Of a stretch of DNA of 64,000 nucleotides, positions 24,593 through 64,000 are shown piece after piece (positions within the stretch are counted from its first letter, which is position 1; each line of letters starts with the position of its first letter). The stretch is from assembly GCA_963971305.1 (NCBI GenBank), contig OZ020311.1:2542001-2606000 (forward strand), written 5' to 3'. This DNA is from Arcuatula senhousia. Its lineage: Eukaryota; Mollusca; Bivalvia; Mytilida; Mytilidae. Both the position numbers and the translations under genes were made by a program. Below the pieces are notes generated by a model. That model worked only from the letters and a program-made list of their open reading frames with translations, was not told where the DNA came from and ran no database searches.

Positions 24593-27372
24593 GACAAAGT
24601 GAAAACTATAGGGCATCCACATCTTCAATGGGGGGGGGGGGCCCTAATAATAATTAAGTGTAAGTGTAAAAACAGTAATAAAATCATTGTTTCTTTGCTA
24701 TAAATGTTCTCTCGAATAAATTAACTGGTAAAACATACCTTAGAACAGCATTAACCCTCTGTGAAGCGTCTTCATGCTGTAGCTGTTTAATGATCAGGTT
24801 CTGAGCTTTCTCTGGAGCTTTCACTGATGTCAGCAGAAACACAGATGCTAAAACATAAACATTGTTCAGTTATCATACAAATTGAGTCAAAACATTCCAT
24901 TAATAATATGGTTTTTTTTTGTTTTTGCTTGTTTTATTCTTACATTGATCTTCTTAAAAAATGTTGGTATAAAATAAAGTCATCACAGATCCTATATAGC
25001 ACCCTTTATTTACATTATTTATTCTAATTAACAGATAAATGCCATAAATTGAGAGAGAAAACTTTATTTTGGATGGTGGTTGAAAGGAAAAGGGTGAATT
25101 TGTTTCCTTAACATAAATACCTACCAGCAGCAGCTGTAAGTTCCTGGTCATTCTCCATCATAAGTTCCCAGGCCACAGGGATTATATCTGTAAAATTATC
25201 ATCCGTCAGGATAGGGGCAGCTTTAGCTAGGATACCCATGGGGCACTGGGTCAATTTCTGGGCCTGAAAAAGTACATTTAATTACAAATTTTAAAATTAC
25301 ATTTTTGTGGAAAGTAGAGTCATCAGCAGCTGAAAACAGTTTCTTTCAAGTTCATCAATTTGGAAAGACTTCTGCTTAATAACACTGGTGTTAGTGGCCA
25401 TCCAAAATTTTCATTAAAGAAAATGCATTTGTAGCATGTTGAATTCCTCTTGTGACTTTAAGATGAAGAACATAAATAAGAGTGGCATCCCTTGCTTTGT
25501 TTATCTTCAAATTTATATGATACTTTGTGTCATGCATATTTACTTCATGTCCCACCCTTTTAAATAAACTCTCTATACTATTTTTTCGAAGAAGATAATC
25601 TTTGGCTTTTGCCGCTACTTGATCATGTTGATAAAACATTTCTATAAATTACATACAAATTAATATAAGGAAATTCATAATTAAATGCAATTGAATTAAT
25701 TGATACATTACCTGAAAATTGATATACTTCATGATAGGTGTATCCTCTTTGACTTCTTTTGCTTTTTCTTCCTTCTTCCATGTAGATGTCAGTTTCATTT
25801 TACCCACAGATACATCAGTTTTTATCTTCTCCAATAATGGAGTGCTCTCCCTTCTTCTGGTGGGTGATGAACCATGAAAGACAGATTCCTGTAATAAATA
25901 ACCAGGAAGTAAATACAAAGAATAAACAAAGAATGAATATAATAAAATTGAAATATAATTTTTTTGATTCAGAAATACATGATGTTTTGTTGTTTTATCC
26001 ATAATAAATCTTTTTTATTATTACAACAAAATAAAAGTTTATATTATTCTATTGAAGCCATTTCAAAATTTATGAAAATCACGATTTTGTAAAAATCATA
26101 TTTCCTTGCTACAAAACTTGTCAAAAAAAGTCTCAATCTTTATTCAACATTCTGCTTGATGAATCAACTATTTTTTTTTCTTTCCAGCTTGAACAAATTA
26201 TGCTGTTATGTTAATGTTAAGACATCTTTAATATATTTCTTTTCACTACCATTATGGCTAATTTTAAAATACACACTCTTCTCTTAAGTCTCTCCCTAAA
26301 CAGATCTTTGCTATCTTGTCTGGCTTTGTCCTCATCTTCAGCGTCAGTTTCTGTAGACTGGTACACCTTCTTCAAAGCCATGATCATACGAGAACAGGAT
26401 CGTCTCTGTCGCTCGTAACAGTCGGGATGGCAATAGTTCTGGTGGGTGCAGATAAAGTTGGATAGGTGTTATAAATATTGAATAGAAAAGTTAATAACAT
26501 GATATGAAAACCAATGCTAAAGCTGCAAACCAAAAATTAAGAGGCTGAGACAAATGTTTATGCTGCCCAATATTCACCATTTTTTAACCTAGATTTTCAT
26601 ATTATAAAGTTGATTTGTTTTTATTTGATGATGCTGTAAAAAACACAGCATTTAAATAAACTGATAAATAATCTAATCAGGGTTGCTAGGGATATAACTA
26701 GGAAAACTTATGTGACATAAGCAGAAGATAGTCCATAGAACTTCATCTTCATTCAAGTTAAAATCTTCTCTTCTTATGCTCACCCTGACCCAAGGCATAT
26801 TTCTACACAGACTAAAATCATCAGCCTCGGGTGTCTCAGTCGTCTCATTGTCCTCACTAAGTACAGATTCTCCGTCCTCCCGATCCTCGTCTTCCATCAG
26901 CTTGTCAGACTGTAGAGACTGACTACTGACTTTCCTAGACTTGATGCTTCCAAATCTTTTAATACCTGGGTAAAACAAAAAATATTAATATAAAAATTCT
27001 TTGAAAATGAACTAGGAGTAAAATAATTATTACTGTCTCAACCTGTCTGTGGCCAATACCAAAAAAATAGTTATAACCACTGATCACATTTAAGTTTACT
27101 GGGTGATTTTTAGTTATTTGCTGATTAATGTAGGGCATGTGCACTTATTTCACATCATATTATTTTCTTTTACTATAGAAAACTGGTTTAAATTGTTTGT
27201 ACCAGGCAAGGCCATTGCAATTATAAATTCAAAGACACAAATCACAAAACATGTTTCTTTTTTTCAAATACATGTACAACTTTCCTTAAGCTCATACTTA
27301 CTTCCACCCTCCTGCCTCTTAAGCCTAAACCTTCTGTTATATCTGAAACTAGATTTGGCTCCAGAGCCTCGC
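6862..27372 (-). CDS. unc80: UNC80 homologue, middle block (14 exons, both ends open)
   Basis: Scaffold subunit of the neuronal NALCN sodium-leak channel complex at the plasma membrane. Exons in minus-strand order: 27302-27372, 26784-26965, 26277-26459, 25712-25888, 25125-25263, 24739-24847, 23962-24034, 23160-23294, 22084-22270, 20940-21068, 18684-18818, 16864-17060, 15105-15188, 6862-6930. The encoded order follows vertebrate UNC80: CRNMPWV, ICTH..YCHPDC, PIMKYINFQ, AKAAPILTD, FGTLWKFRHQVWPRMEYGA, DFTLPSP, DPPW, EEERKRIGRE, LRHFLEKLT, FNYL..MFYVRTPC, FKDLKMTLKKEQC. Splice phases agree at every junction except the 5' side of 26277-26459. It covers ~620 residues from the middle of a ~3,200-residue protein. 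No N-terminal exons lie upstream (27373-29260), where the C-terminus of the other block ends. The exons after 6862 were not found. The identification comes from family knowledge; a search was not run. Confidence 0.88.
6931..7327. other. Intron sequence, nothing recognised
   Basis: AT-rich, no repeat unit or ORF that I could support. Confidence 0.4.
7328..8781. mobile_element. Tc1/mariner-like non-autonomous element with ~190 bp TIRs
   Basis: Left arm 7328-7515 and right arm ~8590-8781 are imperfect reverse complements. Shared landmarks are GTCTGTTACCTTACAGGTA, CAAATAGGTATTTCAATAGG, AGCTCTATAGATGACCA and ACCTGGCCAGGTAAA. The outer ends read TA-CAGT(A/G)A ... T(C/T)ACTG-TA, matching a TA target site. 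The interior (7520-8590) is AT-rich with degenerate ~65 bp repeats containing TTCATACATA and has no transposase. Confidence 0.75.
8784..11100. other. Intron sequence without recognised gene
   Basis: AT-rich. 10200-10520 holds degenerate direct repeats around 'tcgtgttt' and 'gtgattttga' that create a spurious minus-strand ORF. No support for coding on either strand. Confidence 0.4.
11162..12846 (+). CDS. B-box / coiled-coil / beta-propeller protein (TRIM-like without RING), coding 11167-12846
   Basis: A 559-codon uninterrupted ORF. A pyrimidine tract and AG at 11160-11161 lie six bases before the ATG, so a non-coding 5' exon is spliced on upstream. Residues 5-45 form a B-box 1-type finger (C5, C8, C21, C24, C29, C32, H36, H45). 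Residues 67-97 form B-box 2 (C67, H70, C78, C86, C89, H94). Residues ~110-240 are a charged heptad-like coiled coil. From ~300 on there are repeated blade-like strands (VTPVDNHHVAVS, PTGVAIDDHSNIYVIG, SPAAVHYDSSTKKLMVVNW), as in NHL/propeller-ended TRIM proteins. There is no RING, so it is not expected to be an E3 ligase by itself. This architecture is strongly expanded in bivalves and often linked to immunity (family knowledge). It sits inside a UNC80 intron, on the opposite strand. Its stop overlaps a good donor, AG/GTAAGT at 12842-12848, so a spliced 3' extension is possible. Confidence 0.9.
12850..14305. other. 3' flank / intron, no gene seen
   Basis: AT-rich. A short direct repeat of 'acatcttaagaatagagtta' occurs near 12998 and 13031. 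Minus-strand ORFs at 13337-13808 lack any recognisable protein feature. Confidence 0.4.
14308..14478. mobile_element. Fold-back MITE
   Basis: Left arm (AGG.CTAGGGTGCCACAAAAC at ~14312, ACTTAAGTCTGA at 14344) pairs with the right arm (TCAGACTTAAGT at 14429, GTTTTGTGGCGCTAGGGCCT at 14453-14472). A clean target duplication was not resolved. Confidence 0.6.
14600..14875. mobile_element. MITE with G/C-run TIRs, right end duplicated
   Basis: The left end (GGCTATTC...TGTATGGGGG...TCGGAAGGCACT) is the reverse complement of the right end (AGTGCCTTCCGACCCCC...CCATACAAATAATTCTGGAATAGCC). The right end occurs twice in tandem (~14760 and ~14827). Confidence 0.65.
14893..14950 (-). pseudogene. Decayed copy of UNC80 exon 15105-15188
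   Basis: On the minus strand this segment matches the 3' two-thirds of the neighbouring exon (TPCTGSQEAIA becomes ICTESQETIA) and its donor, but has in-frame stops. The similarity runs a short way into the intron. It lies ~200 bases downstream of the intact exon. Confidence 0.7.
15105..15188 (-). CDS. unc80: UNC80 middle block, exon 13
   Basis: 28 codons, phase 0/0. GYVMFYVRTPC matches GLIMYFVRTPC of vertebrate UNC80. Confidence 0.85.
15230..15345 (+). mobile_element. Short pearl-like remnant
   Basis: Begins 'aacaaggaatactgtgagct', as at 55805. Passes through (GACA)n and ends in the hairpin TATACCACCCCC...GGGGGGTATAAA. The tandem cores are missing. Confidence 0.6.
15390..16491. mobile_element. 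~1.1 kb TIR element
   Basis: The left end CAGTGTTCTCCCCAGG...GGATAGCATC is mirrored at the right end GATGCTAT...CCTGGGGAGAACACTG. TCACA flanks both ends (15385-15389 and 16492-16496), a candidate 5 bp target duplication. The interior has a poly-C run at 15541-15554 and no transposase. The superfamily is uncertain. Confidence 0.65.
16864..17060 (-). CDS. unc80: UNC80 middle block, exon 12
   Basis: Phase 1 in, 0 out. VIWNALVDDP, LRHFLEKLT, LLFLLRKLLLHFEDLPAQ and HSLFNYL are strongly conserved UNC80 segments. Confidence 0.92.
17148..18095 (+). mobile_element. Tandem-core repeat, 3 x ~180 bp
   Basis: A short related remnant (17150-17390) ends in GACAGACAGACAGGGG. From 17395, three cores contain 'gtcactcaa', 'ggggatgcaactgt' and 'ataccaagtttcatcaac' (17575, 17755, 17930). 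They are bounded by CGCCTGCCGGC near 17408 and AGCAGGCAGGAC near 18090. Confidence 0.65.
18096..18575. other. Intron sequence, nothing recognised
   Basis: AT-rich. 18240-18440 is faintly similar to other intronic sequence in the window, but no element borders were found. Confidence 0.35.
18577..18617 (-). pseudogene. 41 bp fragment copied from UNC80 exon 16864-17060
   Basis: Identical, apart from one base, to 16931-16971 (codons for KDKMDKVEELLFL). It is isolated 1.5 kb upstream in the preceding intron, next to an A-run. Confidence 0.75.
18684..18818 (-). CDS. unc80: UNC80 middle block, exon 11
   Basis: Phase 1/1. FFPSCICACVLPIIHMLDDG matches the FPACICAAVLPIVHLMEDG region of vertebrate UNC80. 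Confidence 0.9.
18920..19490. other. Intron sequence, nothing recognised
   Basis: AT-rich, with no coding or repeat signal that I could support. Confidence 0.35.
19497..20150. repeat. 51 bp satellite array, ~13 copies
   Basis: The unit contains 'aatttgtgcagtaagtttac' and 'ctatatgttggcc' with exact 51 bp spacing (first copies at 19505, 19556, 19607). Because 51 is a multiple of 3, long ORFs appear in several frames. Later copies are more divergent. It lies in a UNC80 intron. Confidence 0.95.
20151..20938. other. Intron sequence, nothing recognised
   Basis: AT-rich, no ORF or repeat supported. Confidence 0.35.
20940..21068 (-). CDS. unc80: UNC80 middle block, exon 10
   Basis: Phase 1/1. NLAARRVSLAP and MSWRNGSV correspond to NLASRRLSVSP and SFRRGSV in vertebrate UNC80. 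The local GC content is higher than in the surrounding intron. Confidence 0.85.
21140..22080. other. Intron sequence, nothing recognised
   Basis: AT-rich with several A-runs. No gene or clear repeat. Confidence 0.35.
22084..22270 (-). CDS. unc80: UNC80 middle block, exon 9
   Basis: Phase 0 in, 1 out. A long charged helix (QQEMIRKALQAEEERKRIGR) corresponds to the HILKNLQQEEEKKRLGRE helix of vertebrate UNC80. Confidence 0.9.
22473..22600 (-). pseudogene. Extra copy of the 3' half of UNC80 exon 23160-23294
   Basis: DPPWMPHLKCKIDKAI then QEET/gtgagt parallels DPPWTPHFKAKIEEV then QEET/gtaagt of the real exon, with the donor at the same position. The frame is open (also LLWELDKNFAGFYNKF upstream). 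It could be an alternative exon, but it opens into the 36 bp array without a convincing acceptor. Confidence 0.6.
22605..23075 (-). repeat. 36 bp minisatellite (13 copies) grown from a UNC80 exon copy
   Basis: 'tcttctgtaacatctacaat' recurs exactly every 36 bases from 22611 to 23043. On the minus strand one frame reads KIVDVTEETRSL repeatedly. The outer edge reads DP-stop-VPPSKAKIVDVTEET, aligning to DPPWTPHFKAKIEEV...QEET of exon 23160-23294. The array is therefore an expanded, stop-containing copy of that exon. Confidence 0.9.
23160..23294 (-). CDS. unc80: UNC80 middle block, exon 8
   Basis: Phase 0/0, 45 codons. LPPPYIDFTLPSPTIGLP and DPPWTP match the IPPPSINFTLPSPVLGMP and DPPWVP region of UNC80. 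Confidence 0.92.
23962..24034 (-). CDS. unc80: UNC80 middle block, exon 7
   Basis: FGTLWKFRHQVWPRMEYGA is almost the same as the vertebrate FHTLWRFRYQVWPRMEEGA. Phase 2 in, 0 out. Confidence 0.93.
24060..24650 (+). mobile_element. Pearl-like repeat (GGGCCCT family)
   Basis: Starts at 'agggccctgcgg'. Three cores contain 'aattctcaaaatctgtgatt' and 'gcaaatcatgacatgctact'. A GACGGACA microsatellite (24555-24595) follows, then a tail AGGGCATCC...GGGGGGCCCTAA. The same family is at 27465-27872. Confidence 0.7.
24739..24847 (-). CDS. unc80: UNC80 middle block, exon 6
   Basis: SVFLLTSVKAPEKA and QRVNAVL match MFLLCAVKVPEAV and QRLNAVL of UNC80. Confidence 0.9.
25125..25263 (-). CDS. unc80: UNC80 middle block, exon 5
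   Basis: LAKAAPILTDDNFTDIIPVA and WELMMENDQELTAAA match the LIKAAPILTEEMYGDIQPAAWELL region of UNC80. Phase 0 in, 1 out. Confidence 0.92.
25265..25710. other. Intron, no supported feature
   Basis: A minus-strand ORF at 25391-25639 has no splice or family support. Confidence 0.35.
25712..25888 (-). CDS. unc80: UNC80 middle block, exon 4
   Basis: 59 codons, phase 0/0. The C-terminal PIMKYINFQ matches GMLKYIRLQ. The preceding STWKKEEKAKEVKED is a low-conservation charged linker. Confidence 0.85.
26277..26459 (-). CDS. unc80: UNC80 middle block, exon 3 with damaged 5' border
   Basis: NFICTHQNYCHPDC and RRSCSRMIMALKKVY match SFICTHVDYCHPHC and SRSCARLVRAIKLLY. No AG acceptor precedes the NFICTH codons, an in-frame stop sits three codons upstream, and the ~9 residues expected before them (ILLCNQ-like) are missing. 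AG at 26439-26440 could serve but would drop NFICTHQ. The donor, GTGTGT, is weak. Confidence 0.8.
26784..26965 (-). CDS. unc80: UNC80 middle block, exon 2
   Basis: An acidic serine-rich linker (MEDEDREDGESVLSEDNETT) and then CRNMPWVR, equivalent to YHRNMSWLH of vertebrate UNC80. Phase 1 in, 0 out. Confidence 0.85.
27302..27372 (-). CDS. unc80: UNC80 middle block, exon 1 (most upstream seen)
   Basis: RGSGAKSSFRYNRRFRLKRQ is basic. Acceptor TTTCAG, donor GTAAGT; the one-base overhang fits the next exon exactly. Homology is weak and the assignment rests on phase, strand and position. Confidence 0.65.
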
Positions 27373-27464
27373 CTGAAATGTTTCAGCAGCTTAGGTCTAT
27401 TTATCATGTTTATGATATGTCTTGAATAAACAACACTTATATCACACTATATAAGTTTCTAATA

Positions 27465-27872
27465 ATAGCCTTTGAGTTTTATTGTTAAAAAATTCCAATT
27501 CTCAAAATCTGTGATTTTCGATAAAAAATGAAGTTTTTTCCAAAAATATTAAACAGATTTGCACGAAATTTTCATATGCAAATCATGACATGCTACTTAG
27601 CAGCTGTGCTAAGTCCAATTCTCAAAATCTGTGATTTGTGATAAAAAATGAAGTTTTTTTCCAAAAATATTTCACATTTTTGCATGAAATTTTAATATGC
27701 AAATTATAAAATGCTACTAAGTAGCTGTACAAAACTTCAGAACTGTGGTGTTAATAGTTTTTGAGTTTAAGTGTTCACAAGAATTGTTGACGGACGGACA
27801 GACAGACGGACAGACAGACAGACGGACAAAGTGAAAACTATAGGGCATCCGCATTTCTGATGCGGGGCCCTA
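27465..27872 (+). mobile_element. 5'-truncated pearl-like repeat (GGGCCCT family)
   Basis: Two cores related to 24060-24650, then a GACGGACAGACA microsatellite at 27790-27828 and the tail AGGGCATCCGCATTTCTGATGCGGGGCCCTAA, with a clear hairpin (GCATCCGCA/TGATGCGG). Confidence 0.7.
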
Positions 27873-29260
27873 AATATGGAAAATGCTTACCGGTATTCAA
27901 AATGGAATTTAGCGTTAATTTTAATAAGGATTTTAGTCTGACTATATATTATCATTCTATAATAAACATTGAAGTGTGTTAAATTTCATCAGAATGTGAC
28001 CATTATTAAAAATTTTACAGCAATTTGATAAAATAAGCCTCCTATCATTTGGTACACAAATATTGACCATTTGTACCAACACTGGTACAAACTGTAAATT
28101 TCTTTTATATTCTTTGTAATTTCAAATTCATTTATCTCAGCAATGGAATGATACATCTTTTTCAAATTTTCACTGATTCTTATTTATGTCAATACCATTA
28201 TGTGGTTTAAATTTCAAAAGATTATTTTATATAGAACAAAAATAGTGTTTTCTGGAAATGATCTATTGGCCCATCATACTGTTCTATTTAGTTTTCTCTT
28301 TTTAATGAGTATTTTTACAGAATAATGGTTTATTTGGGGTTTCAGGTGCCTTTGAAAAAAAGTCTGGATTTCGAATTATTTTCATTTATTATTTTTTAGT
28401 GTATTATTCCTTTATTTTGCCCTATATTTTTGGACATTTATGATTGATCGTCCACCTGCAGGACATTTTGTTTGGACTGTAACATTTGATTTAACAACTA
28501 GATAAATTCTTTATTCTAAACAAACAACTAATAACAAATACAATTTTACAATCTGTTAAATAAATATATCACAAACAGCAGAGAATGATTAATAAACATC
28601 TTTATACTAAAAATAAATAAACAAGACATTATTAAACCAACTTTTGATCACTACTTATTTACAAGTCAACTCAAATTGGAGCTAAAACTGTGACATAATT
28701 TATATCAAGCACAATATTGTTTACACATAAATAAGGGTGGCCAAAGAGGTCTTCAATCACTTTTTTGTTCAGGTCCCATTCTCCTCATTCTCTTCTCCAT
28801 ACCCCCTTGACCCCCTTCTTCCAGTCACTTTCATTCCAAACACTGTGAATTCAATTATTTAGGAGGATACCAATTTTTGTGGTTTGATGATTAATGATCA
28901 GTTCATGGATTCCTAAACTCATTGTACTGAAGTCTGCAGCATACAGATCAATGTTAAATTTCCTTTTCATTTGTATCATATTTCTTGGTTCAATGCCACC
29001 CAAGAAAACAACGAAAATTGATACCCCACGAATAATAATGAAACATTTATCTCTCTACCCCTGCCCAGCCAAACAAAGATGTTTTGCAATTAAATAGAAC
29101 ATATATGTTCAAACAACTAATATCAATTTGTTTCTACTTTGACAAAAATTTGTATCCTTAAAGATAGCTATTGACAGTCATAATGATGAAAAAGTGGTGT
29201 GAAGCTTAATCTATTTTTTTTAACATCATAATTTTATAAGAAACTACATTGTACATTCAG
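27873..29260. other. Junction interval between UNC80 C-terminus and UNC80 middle block
   Basis: Contains the 3'UTR of the C-terminal block and no UNC80 exon that I can find. 28845-29045 resembles the TGTGGATTCATTT...CCCCACGAA MITE at 53771-53970. The rest is AT-rich. Confidence 0.5.
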
Positions 29261-61598
<32,338 letters not shown>

Positions 61599-62118
61599 CT
61601 GACGTACCTTGTAAAGTATTCACTACAACACAACAGAGCCCTCATGGCAATGGCTACATTATTGATGACAGTGATTTCAGATCTGACGTACCTTGTAAAG
61701 TATTCACAACAACACAACAGAGCCCTCATGGCGATGGCTACATTATTGATGACAGTTATCTCAGATCTGACGTACCTTGTAAAGTATTCACTACAACACA
61801 ACAGAGCCCTCATGGCAATGGCTACATTATTGATGACAGTGATTTCAGATCTGACGTACCTTGTAAAGTATTCACAACAACACAACAGAGCCCTCATGGC
61901 GATGGCTACATTATTGATGACAGTGATTTCAGGCCCCGGTTTCATAAAACATCTCAAATTTGAGATTTCCTCAAATTTGAGGATTTCCTCAAATTTTTGA
62001 GGAAATCTCAAAAATCATGTTTCATAAAAAAATATTGAGGAATTCCTCAAATATTTCTTGAGTTTTTCCTCAAATATTTGAGGCTGGTGTTGAGTATCCT
62101 CAAAAGGTTGAGAACGTA

Positions 62119-62542
62119 ATGGCCGGTCGTAGAATTTTGAGACTTATAAGAAATCGTAACCGTAGGAGAGCAGCGAGGGTTTTCAGGCGACGTGAAATTA
62201 ACTTCAACAGGATGACGGATGATGAAACTTTTGTTAGATACCGCTTCCGTAAGGAAACTATTGTTTTCATTGTCACACTGCTGTCTAACCTGCTTCAATT
62301 TCCCACAAACAGGAATCAGGCATTGCCCCCGCTGATACAAGTTCTAATTGCTCTTAGGTATTTTGCAACTGGGGCAATGTTGCGCCTAGTTGGAGACAAC
62401 TTTGGTGTCTCTGTAGCCACTGTAAGTAGAGTTGTCAAGCGGATGTCGGAGGGATTGTGTAGGATCAGCCATCATTTCATCAAGTTTCCAGTCAATGCTG
62501 ATGACATCGCCAGGACTAAAGCTGAATTCTTTCGCCTTTCCG
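62119..62542 (+). CDS. HARBI1-like Harbinger transposase, first coding exon
   Basis: ATG in a good context. A very basic start (RRILRLIRNRNRRRAARVFR), then FVRYRFRKETIVFI and the helix-turn-helix region LIALRYFATGAMLRLVGDNF and GVSVATVSRVV typical of HARBI1/DDE_Tnp_4 proteins. It ends KAEFFRLSG at a donor (GTTAGT, 62543). The DDE nuclease part, normally starting GxIDGTH, was not found before 64000, so it is either further right or lost. Confidence 0.8.
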
Positions 62543-62547
62543 GTTAG

Positions 62548-64000
62548 TATAATGTTCCGAGAGTAATGCCCCTTTGTATATATGATAAGAGGTTCAATGC
62601 GGGTAGTCTATAAAAAAAAACTATTTTTAATTCTCAGTGTTATGGAGTCAAAAACGAAGTTCATTCTTATGAACAATCTCATCAACTTGTTCCCGTTTGT
62701 CGAAAAAACAAACAAACACACAAAAAGCGAAAAAAAAATAACTACACTAAAAAAACCATAGCAGACCTTTTCTTCTTAGTCTAATCCTACATAGGTACAA
62801 AGATCTTTAAACATGAAGGCCAACCGTCCTTTGAGTGTCAAATATTTTTCTACTTCCATATTTTTGAGATGTAATTTATGTTATATCTATAAAAAAAAAT
62901 TACGGTACTTACACTTCTGTGCTTAATATTTCATACTACGTGTTAAAATTTGATCTATAAACTATTCATGTTAGCTTCTTTTGGATATCTGTCCATTCAC
63001 ACTATTGTACATTTAACTTTTCGTTTCAATTAATTTGTGGTTGTAAATGTGTGAGAACTAATATTGTCTCTTGTCTATTCATCGTGCAGGTACGAACTCC
63101 ATGAGTGCACCCCTTCAATTTAATTCAAATGAGAGTCATTTTCTTTTGCTCCTATGTGAATTCGTCTTCATTTCATCCTCCATGCATGCAATCAGTCGTC
63201 TCATCTCCCGTATTTTAACATTTAACATGTATTGTGTTGCAAAGGCGTTGTAAACACCAAGTGGCTCCAGGTTTCGACAATCAAAATTCGTGTTGTACAA
63301 CACGTGAATCGACTACAATAATTAATGTTTGTAACACCGATAAATATTTTTTCTTATTAATCAACAGCAGGTGCTGATCCAAGGGAAGGCTTATTAAACT
63401 GCCAAAAATTGTTTTCATGCACAAAATCCATGTGAACACGAAAAGATTGTAACCGCTGCCCCCCCCATTCAAATCCATGGGGGCTACTACATATGATTGC
63501 GAGTATACCTGTGACGATGGCTTGATCTGAACCATCAAGAAATTTGCAGCACACCCATATCATTGATTATATAGGAGGTAGCCCCTACCCCGAGAATATA
63601 TTCATATAATTGGCACCTCTCCATCATGCCCTTATTTCAAATTAATAAAGTTTTAATCTATGGATAAGATTGAATATGAGTTGAGTGAAATTATCGTGTT
63701 CTTTTGTTCTATTTTCAAACAACGATTTCATCATCCGATCATACTTGAAACAACAAGTCCGTTAGCTGTAAAAATCAACTTCAGTCATGATGACTAAAGG
63801 TCCTCCGCCTGGCAAAAATTGTTTCATAAATATGTTTTTCTTTGATCTTCACAAGTGTCCTTTCTATAATGTATCATCAGACATTTAAGACCAAATGGAG
63901 ACTTAAAACAAGCTGAAGGTTTCTTACTTGATCGTCATTTTTGTTGTCATTTGTATTTCTGTACCCTTTGACACAAATTATCTTTCATCCGAAAAGATAT
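62548..64000. other. Harbinger intron/interior, no further exon recognised
   Basis: AT-rich. A plus-strand ORF at 63071-63253 follows an AG but is unlike HARBI1. No TIR copy or UNC80 array continuation was seen. Confidence 0.4.

Larger units (their letters stand above)
61932..64000 (+). mobile_element. Harbinger-type element, left part
   Basis: Starts GGCCCCGGTTTCATAAAAC immediately after TCA (61929-61931), which fits a 3 bp T-N-A target. It carries a HARBI1-like ORF in the same orientation. 61944-62105 is an unusual run of interleaved palindromes of CTCAAATTTGAG / TCCTCAAA type. The right end is beyond the window. Confidence 0.7.

Noticed and set aside
25391..25639. Minus-strand 82-codon ORF between UNC80 exons
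   Set aside because: Does not match UNC80, and the flanking exons already join in phase without it.

Overview
This is nuclear DNA from an animal. It is AT-rich, has GT-AG introns, and is crowded with mollusc-type repeats. The repeat architecture (150-180 bp tandem cores, then an ACGG/GACA microsatellite, then a terminal GC-rich hairpin) and an intronless B-box/beta-propeller gene point to a bivalve, most likely a mussel (Mytilus-like). That placement is inference; no species marker was seen.

The backbone is UNC80, the large NALCN sodium-leak-channel scaffold, on the minus strand in two blocks. The right block (61598 to 29261) has 18 phase-compatible exons that encode the C-terminal ~900 residues and end at a real stop. 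The left block (27372 to 6862) has 14 exons that encode ~620 residues from the MIDDLE of the protein. Reading along the minus strand, the C-terminus therefore comes before the middle. A tandem duplication of the 3' half of the gene, an unpurged haplotype, or a scaffold misjoin would each explain this. The junction lies in 27373-29260.

A second theme is that many UNC80 exons have partial copies of themselves close by. Often these are tandem arrays that carry a splice site: an 84 bp array at 61521, a 69 bp donor array at 51905, a 36 bp array at 22609, and fragments beside seven exons.

Other genes are nested in introns or flank the locus. On the plus strand at 393-3289 there is a seven-exon gene with a ParB/sulfiredoxin-like domain, unusual in an animal. 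At 11167-12846 there is a single-exon B-box protein. At 37310-43206 there is an intron-containing piggyBac transposase inside a TTAA-flanked element (36645-46465). At 62119-62542 there is the first part of a Harbinger (HARBI1-like) transposase whose element cuts into the 84 bp UNC80 array.

The remainder is repeats: pearl/Helitron-like elements with tandem cores (at least ten), TIR/MITE elements (some with clear target-site duplications), minisatellites, and AT-rich intron sequence in which nothing further was recognised.
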